64,000 nt of DNA from Pollenia angustigena (Eukaryota > Arthropoda > Insecta > Diptera > Polleniidae). The translations under genes and the position numbers were made by a program. How positions within the stretch are numbered: the stretch's first letter is position 1; every line of letters begins with the position of its first letter. The notes beneath the pieces are model-generated. The model was not told the origin of the DNA, made no database searches, and saw nothing but the letters and a program-made list of their open reading frames with translations. This document shows, piece after piece, positions 58,545 to 64,000 of this stretch. Location of the stretch: contig OV884060.1 in assembly GCA_930367215.1 (NCBI GenBank), positions 104,184,151 through 104,248,150 of the forward strand. The letters run 5' to 3'.

Positions 58545-60046
58545 AAATATCCAAAACTTAAAATTTAACTTTCAAAAAAAAAGTACCAGACGCCACTCCG
58601 CCTTATTTTTTTAATGAACAATAATAAGTATTAAATTTGGTATCTCTTTTTTTTTGTTAAGAAGATTTGAGGTTATCGGGATCGATTTGGCGAGAGGCCA
58701 GCCTCCAGATTTAATATCAACAACAACTAAGCTTCAGGAATTTAGAATGTGGGATGATGAATCAGTCAGTAACTTCACAATTTTATATTATATAGATAGA
58801 TGGAGAAACATGTTTAAAAAATAAGTAACAAAATTAAGTACGATTTCTACCCCATAAACTTTTCCAATTTCGAAAAATTCACAGATTTGAATTTGTATTT
58901 TTTAGATAAGTTACAAAAGTAAATTTTTTTCTATGTGTTAGTTTAAAAGATAGATGGGAAACAAGAACTTCCAAAATACAGATTTTACCCGTTTACTCCC
59001 TAAAAAGGTCGAATTTCAAAAGAGTACCAGACACCTGTTTGCCTTTTTTAATAAATAACAATAAGTATTAAATTAAAAAAAGTTAGAGAACAAAAAAGTA
59101 CCAAAAGCCCTCTTACAGATTCTCATTCACTCAGGACATTGCATGCAGTGATGCCATTAAAATTCAAAAGATACACTTTTTTTATCTTTTTATGACTTCA
59201 GGTACCACGTATAATCCTGACATTTTTCATATCTTTTGAATCTGTACGCAAAATGTACAGAAATAAAATATTTAAATTAGTTGTTCTGAGGAAATATGAA
59301 CATCGCTTTTATTTTCAGGAAATTTATATGAACTTTTTGATATGATCGCCTAAGTATAAACGCCTTAACTCGTATATTAATTTTTACAAAAATGAATTTG
59401 TTTTGATAACATCCAAAAATAGTTATATATAATTAATTTTAAAGTTTACTCACTGTATTTTTATTTATGACTTTTATATAAAAATTAATTTATATGATAT
59501 CATTTTCTTAACAATATTCATTAAGTATGAAATAAAAATGTTATGTTAATAAATGTTAAACGTTAAAAATGGATTTAAACATTTTTTTTTTTAAATGTAT
59601 CTTTTTGGGAAAAAGTGCATCTTTTTGGAAACTATGAAACTGATTGCATGTTTAATTTTATGTTTCAAGGTATAATACTAAATATTAACGATAATTAAAA
59701 AGTACCAGTTGTAGAACCAAAAAGCTAGACCGAAAAACAATTTCCCGTATTTCCCCTTTTACTTTTTTCCCGCCATTGATGTGTCAAATATTTCAATATT
59801 GTAGTGGGAGGCCATAATTTAGTACGTATATGTATGTCAATGAATAGAGAAAAATGTTTTGTAAAAAAGTACAAAAATAGTTACGAGTTTCACCTCTTAA
59901 ACGTTCGAATTTCGAAAAAGTCTAAGTGGATCGATTTGGGGAGAGACCAACCTCCGGTCAAATTTCAAGTTTGTAGCTTCAGACGTTTAGGCGTGCGATT
60001 ATAAATCAGTCAGTCAGTCAGAATGTTACATTTTTATACATTTTTA
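58545..60046 (-). mobile_element. Non-autonomous Helitron, minus-strand copy
   Basis: Homologous to 2105-4956. The 5' region on the minus strand reads from about 60046 (GACTGACTGACTGATTTAT, GCTTCAGACGTTTAGG inverse, CCAAATCGATCC). A second 5'-like end starts near 58803, so the same two-headed arrangement is kept. A possible 3' CTAA end lies near 58547, but no hairpin is clear. Minisatellite units are few. Confidence 0.65.
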
Positions 60047-60258
60047 TAGCTAAGAGTTGATTTAAATGTACTGCTTTGTAGTGATGTTACGAATTTCGCC
60101 TATTTCGTATTCGCCATATTTAAGCAAATAGTTTGCGAATACGTTCCAAGAAATAATGCAAAAGTGAAAAAAAAATATAAATTTTTATTTTAAAGAATAA
60201 CCTTTAACTCAAAATAATAATCATTATCTAGTAAAGTAAAAAAACAAACAAACATTAT

Positions 60259-60602
60259 AATGGCCATTTTCTCACTAGTCAATCAACTTTTTTCCCAACG
60301 AAAAACTGCACATTAAAGAAATTTGGTTTTCTCAATGTCTCATTTGCTTCGATTTTATCGCAAAGCTAACCGGCACTCATCTGCCAATTATTTATTTTCC
60401 TTTTATTTGCCGTACCGATAAATTCAATCAGCTGACTCCCAACTTTTACATGTATTTTGAGTGGCGTTGCCAGCTGAAAACAATGTTTTTGTCGGTATAT
60501 TGAGAAACCCAAAATCGTTAACGGACAGTTTATCGTTCCAATAAATTTATGTTGACATTAAGTAACAGACAGTTTGTCGATACATTGAGAAAATGGCCAT
60601 AA
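60259..60602. mobile_element. MITE with ATGGCCATTTTCTCA ends
   Basis: TAATGGCCATTTTCTCA at 60259 and TGAGAAAATGGCCATAA ending 60602; inner GTCGATACATTGAG / GTCGGTATATTGAG direct repeats. Confidence 0.65.
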
Positions 60603-60650
60603 GTATTCTGCCGCCACAAAAATAATTAATGAAAATAACTCAAGTTGATG

Positions 60651-61807
60651 TTATTCTATTTGGCGTCGTCAACAGTAAACAACGCCGTTTTTTATGTTTT
60701 GTTTCAATTTCGTATTCCCGTTGGCAATATTGCCATATTTCGATGACTGTTAACATATGTTTGGTATTTTCTAAGAAAAATTGCCGTTGCTGTTGCCTTA
60801 AATTGCCCTTGATTTTGTCGTCGGCATTTTTAGTGTTGTCTTGTGCTGCTTTGTGTCGTGTTTTAAAAATTTTACGTTATGGTTGGCTACAATTTTGATT
60901 TCTACGGCGGTTTTGATATTTTTCTTCATTTGTGTTGTGTTTTGATATATTTTTTGTGGATATGATTGAAAAAATTTAAATAACAACTAAGTGCCAGTTC
61001 GAGAAGCTAGTGGAAGAGCTTGTTAAAAATCCATAGCCAGAGGATTATGCAGGGTCTCTTTTCCTAATAAATCAAATATCCCTTGCGATTAAAGTAGAAA
61101 TGGTGGTTTTTTTTGAGCTAAAATTTTGATGTGGGTTCCGTCCACACAGCCAATTACACCTGGAAATGCTGCTTTTCAAAGAAATGCAACTTTAATTTAT
61201 CCATTGTGGACAAAGTTCTCTCTTCATGACTTCCAGAGTCTCAGACAAAATTTTAAAACTTGTGGCTGGGACAGTCAAAAGTTGAAATAATTTCCAACGC
61301 TGAGCTGGTACGATCCTTGGGCCAAAAAACGCAATGTTGCTGCAAAGATATTGTGTTTGGAACAAACGTTCCCTTTTTTAAATGAGGTTCTATTATTTCC
61401 AACACATGTTTAAAAGAAAGTTTATTCAGCCGAAAATAACTTTCAAATCTTAAAAATATATAAATATGTATATAAAAAAATGTATTAGGCACTTGGGAAA
61501 ATTTAATATAATAAAAAAATTTTCATTTAAACATTATTTTTTTACAAACAAATTTTTATTTAACTTAAAATTTGCACAGTCAGCATAGAATTTTTTTTTT
61601 CTCTTATAAAAAAGCAGTAAACATAATGAATCAGCTGATTTTAATATTAGAGATATGTGCTGTATGTTATTAACATTATCGATAAATAGTCACCGGCGTC
61701 ATAATACTCTTACAAAATACCAATTTAGTATAGAATTGATGTTGTCTTTGATAAGAATTGCTGTTGCCTTAAAATTCAGTTGTTATTGCCGACGCCAAAT
61801 AGAATAA
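60651..61807 (-). mobile_element. PIF/Harbinger element, degenerate
   Basis: TTATTCTATTTGGCGTCG at 60651 is inverted as CGACGCCAAATAGAATAA ending 61807. Contains a minus-strand Harbinger transposase relic. Confidence 0.75.
61080..61492 (-). pseudogene. PIF/Harbinger transposase relic
   Basis: Minus strand: RFESYFRLNKLSFKHVLEII, EPHLKKGTFVPNTISLQQ, then across frames AQGSYQ-like, PVSQPQV-like and VIGCVDGT-like segments; CxDGTH with the first catalytic Asp is legible in a shifted frame near 61140. Order matches the N-terminal part of PIF/Harbinger DDE transposases. Stops and shifts are present; the DDE C-terminus is absent. Confidence 0.7.
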
Positions 61808-62013
61808 GGGTGTATATTAGAGTGGGTCAATTTGTTCGGGCCCAAAAAAAGTGACAAAGCGTATAGCAAAATCGTAATCTACACATAATTCTAAGAACTT
61901 TTCCTAAAGAAACCATGGTTCTAAAATCAAATTGAGCTTCCGGTTTTTGACTTGAAAGTTTGGTGCTAAGAAAATCTGGAAAAAATAATACTTTTTTGGA
62001 AATATTTATTGCA

Positions 62014-62060
62014 ACACAGAAAAAATTATTGCCGAATTATTTTCAAACAAACGCTTGTTT
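62014..62060. repeat. Single end of an ACACAGAAAAAA-type MITE
   Basis: ACACAGAAAAAATTATTGCC at 62014 matches the left end of 42857-44155; no partner end is seen downstream. Confidence 0.4.
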
Positions 62061-63143
62061 GAAAATTTTTTTAATTTTTACAAATTTTTTTACTGATTCA
62101 ATTAAAATTTTTGTTTGATTTTTATTTAACCAACAAAAATGTTGACAACCATTCAAAAATATAATACACGCGTTATTAGTTTCAAGTTTTCATAATTTTG
62201 TATGAAATATTTAACGCTTGTTAATGTTGTCGTCTTTTTGCATTTTTTTATTTTATCGTAAGCAACACTTCCTAATGTGAAATATAAGAACTACAACAAA
62301 AAACACACACAGTCTATTTTTGGACACTTTACAAAAGTACAACAGTAAGAAAGATGAAGGGTTTGAAGTAAAAAAAAAAAACAAAAAAATAGCAGGTAAA
62401 AAAACGTTTCACTCTTTTTAAACAACAGAAACAACAACAACATTATAAGAAACAAAATAAATTTTTGGTTGGTTTCAAAGTTGGTTAAAAAAAACCAAAA
62501 TCCCGTATTCAATTTTTTCAAACTGTTTGCTTAAATACATCAAATACAAAAATATAATGATGACGAAAAACATATCGAGACACATTTCTTCTTCATTAGC
62601 AAAGGAAAGGATACAGCCAGCGTTGCCAGAATTAAGATTTTATCTTATTTTTAAAGATTTTTTGAACAAAATAAGATTTAAAGATTTTTTTTCTCAAATT
62701 AAGATTTTTATTTTTAGAAATAAAGATTTTTAACTTTAAGTTTGTACAACATACATAATTTTTATAATATGACTAAATTTTCAAGCTTGAGGTCTTTTTT
62801 TAATTTTATACAAAAAACTTTAAACTTTATTCTACCTAGAATTTAGTCATATTATAATTTAAATAAAAGGTCGAATAAAATACATATGTATAATACACAT
62901 ACATAATTTTTTTAAAAGTTTTTTAAACAGTAAATTTTTAAAACAATGAGCTTTTATATCAGCTTGTTGTCTATTGGTTTTGCACACTTTTGTACCCATT
63001 GTCTAGCATACAAAAAAGGCATCATTATTTCTGAGCATACAAAACATTAAAAAAGCATCATAGATTCGCTGTTGTTGATTTTGGGACTACTGATGAAAAA
63101 AATTATTTGTGAAAAGAAAAAACGTATTTTTATAAAGATTAAT

Positions 63144-63257
63144 GCCCGTATTCATAAAAAAATTAAAAATTTAATAAAGGTTTAAAGAACAAATTTACTA
63201 TGAAATTTGTCCTTAATAAACGTTTGCTAAATTTAATATTCATTTATGAATACGGGG
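63144..63257. mobile_element. Short inverted-repeat element
   Basis: GCCCGTATTCATAAA at 63144 is inverted as TTTATGAATACGGGG ending near 63257; AAATTTAATA / TATTAAATTT arms continue inward. Confidence 0.55.
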
Positions 63258-63330
63258 ATAATTTATTAAAGAACAAAAAGTTCATTTATTTAATACCAAA
63301 AGGTAAATCTAATGGAACTTAACTCTAGGA

Positions 63331-63640
63331 TTACCGTCTTGGTCTAGCCAGACCAAATTTGTGTTTTCCTTGGAATATTTTTCGGATATAACAAAAAAAC
63401 AGGGGCGTGAGTTCTATAAATGATACGTGCTGAATCGAATGAAACTAATTTGGATTCGATTAGAGCAAATTCGTGAGGTGAAATTCTATTTTTATGTAAA
63501 AGTCTATGAAATTACCCTCTTGGCCAGACGAAATTCTTGTTTTCTTGCAATATTTTTTAAAAAGGACAAAATTTCAAAAAACAGAAACGTGAATTCTATA
63601 AATGATATGTTCTGAATTGAATGAATCAAGTTTGAATCAA
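63331..63640 (+). repeat. ~180-bp tandem duplication
   Basis: ATTACCGTCTTGGTCTAGCC at 63331 recurs as ATTACCCTCTTGGCCAGACG at 63511; GTGAGTTCTATAAATGATAC and GTGAATTCTATAAATGATAT follow at equal distance. The AGCCAGACC block resembles piggyBac-type MITE cores seen at 29982. Confidence 0.65.
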
Positions 63641-63689
63641 ATGTGTGGTAGATGCGAAAAAGCAATGTAAAATAAAATTATATGATAAA

Positions 63690-64000
63690 CTAACGGACCT
63701 GGCGAACTTCGCCTCGTCCCAGTTTTAAGCCTTCAGACAAACTTTAGACTAATCATACGACACAAATATTTTCACACAAAGTTTCGTACAAAAAAATCAA
63801 TTTTCGATTTTTCCAATTTTCCGGAGGGATTTTCCAAAATTTTCGTCCGTAAAAACCTTCTCCTCGAAAATGCGAATAACTGACAAAAAATTTTACGATA
63901 TAGGCCCATCCATTCTCATATTATGAATTACTATACATTTTTTACACTATATTCGTATAACCGTACGATGCATACCCAACTTTTTCTACGAGAACACACA
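63690..64000. other. Possible repeat fragment at window edge
   Basis: From GACCTGGCGAACTTCGCCTC base composition changes; the sequence runs off the window and no domain or terminal repeat can be identified. Confidence 0.3.

Overview
This window looks like a piece of an AT-rich insect nuclear genome, most likely a schizophoran (calyptrate-type) fly. The evidence is the mix of transposon families: DINE-1/Helentron-like repeats with the TATACCC subterminal repeat and an AACAAGT end, hAT, PIF/Harbinger, DD41D-type mariner and Tc1 relics, a Penelope element, non-LTR reverse transcriptases and non-autonomous Helitrons. The fly assignment is inference; no species-specific gene was recognised. There is no bacterial-style gene organisation, operon, rRNA, CRISPR or plain tRNA gene.

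The only convincing host coding sequence is one 153-bp exon on the minus strand (5886-6038). It has near-consensus splice sites and is phase 0 at both ends. The rest of the window reads as intron or intergenic DNA built almost entirely from nested transposable elements, so most open reading frames are transposase or reverse-transcriptase relics or chance frames inside repeats.

Layout. 142-2073: multimeric tRNA-derived SINE, two antisense plus two sense units inside one 17-bp target-site duplication (TSD). 2105-4956: non-autonomous Helitron carrying a ~118-bp minisatellite. 5886-6038: host exon. 6478-16891: MITEs, two DINE-1-like elements, a 903-bp hAT MITE and a deleted mariner. 17390-20500: Penelope-like retroelement (YVDD reverse transcriptase, GIY-YIG nuclease, hammerhead-like motif) split by a hAT whose removal rejoins the frame. 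20859-22052: hAT-like element with internal repeats. 22424-31352: a single hAT expanded to about 8.9 kb by at least ten nested insertions, whose two 8-bp TSD copies are still readable. 32130-46610: Helitron scraps, DD41D mariner, MITEs, a hAT transposase relic, and a Tc1 relic interrupted by a MULE-like element and a hAT MITE. 47736-52975: long foldback-like pair enclosing a SINE palindrome and a mariner. 53964-54893: mariner with an in-frame internal deletion and one frameshift. 56722-57838: open RTE-like reverse transcriptase. 58241-61807: MITE, second Helitron, PIF/Harbinger relic. 63144-64000: small repeats.

Elements do not act as a pathway here. What the layout records is insertion order, and TSDs read by eye make that order unusually clear. 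Coordinates of MITE edges are good to a few bases where a TSD is cited and to roughly 10-20 bases otherwise.
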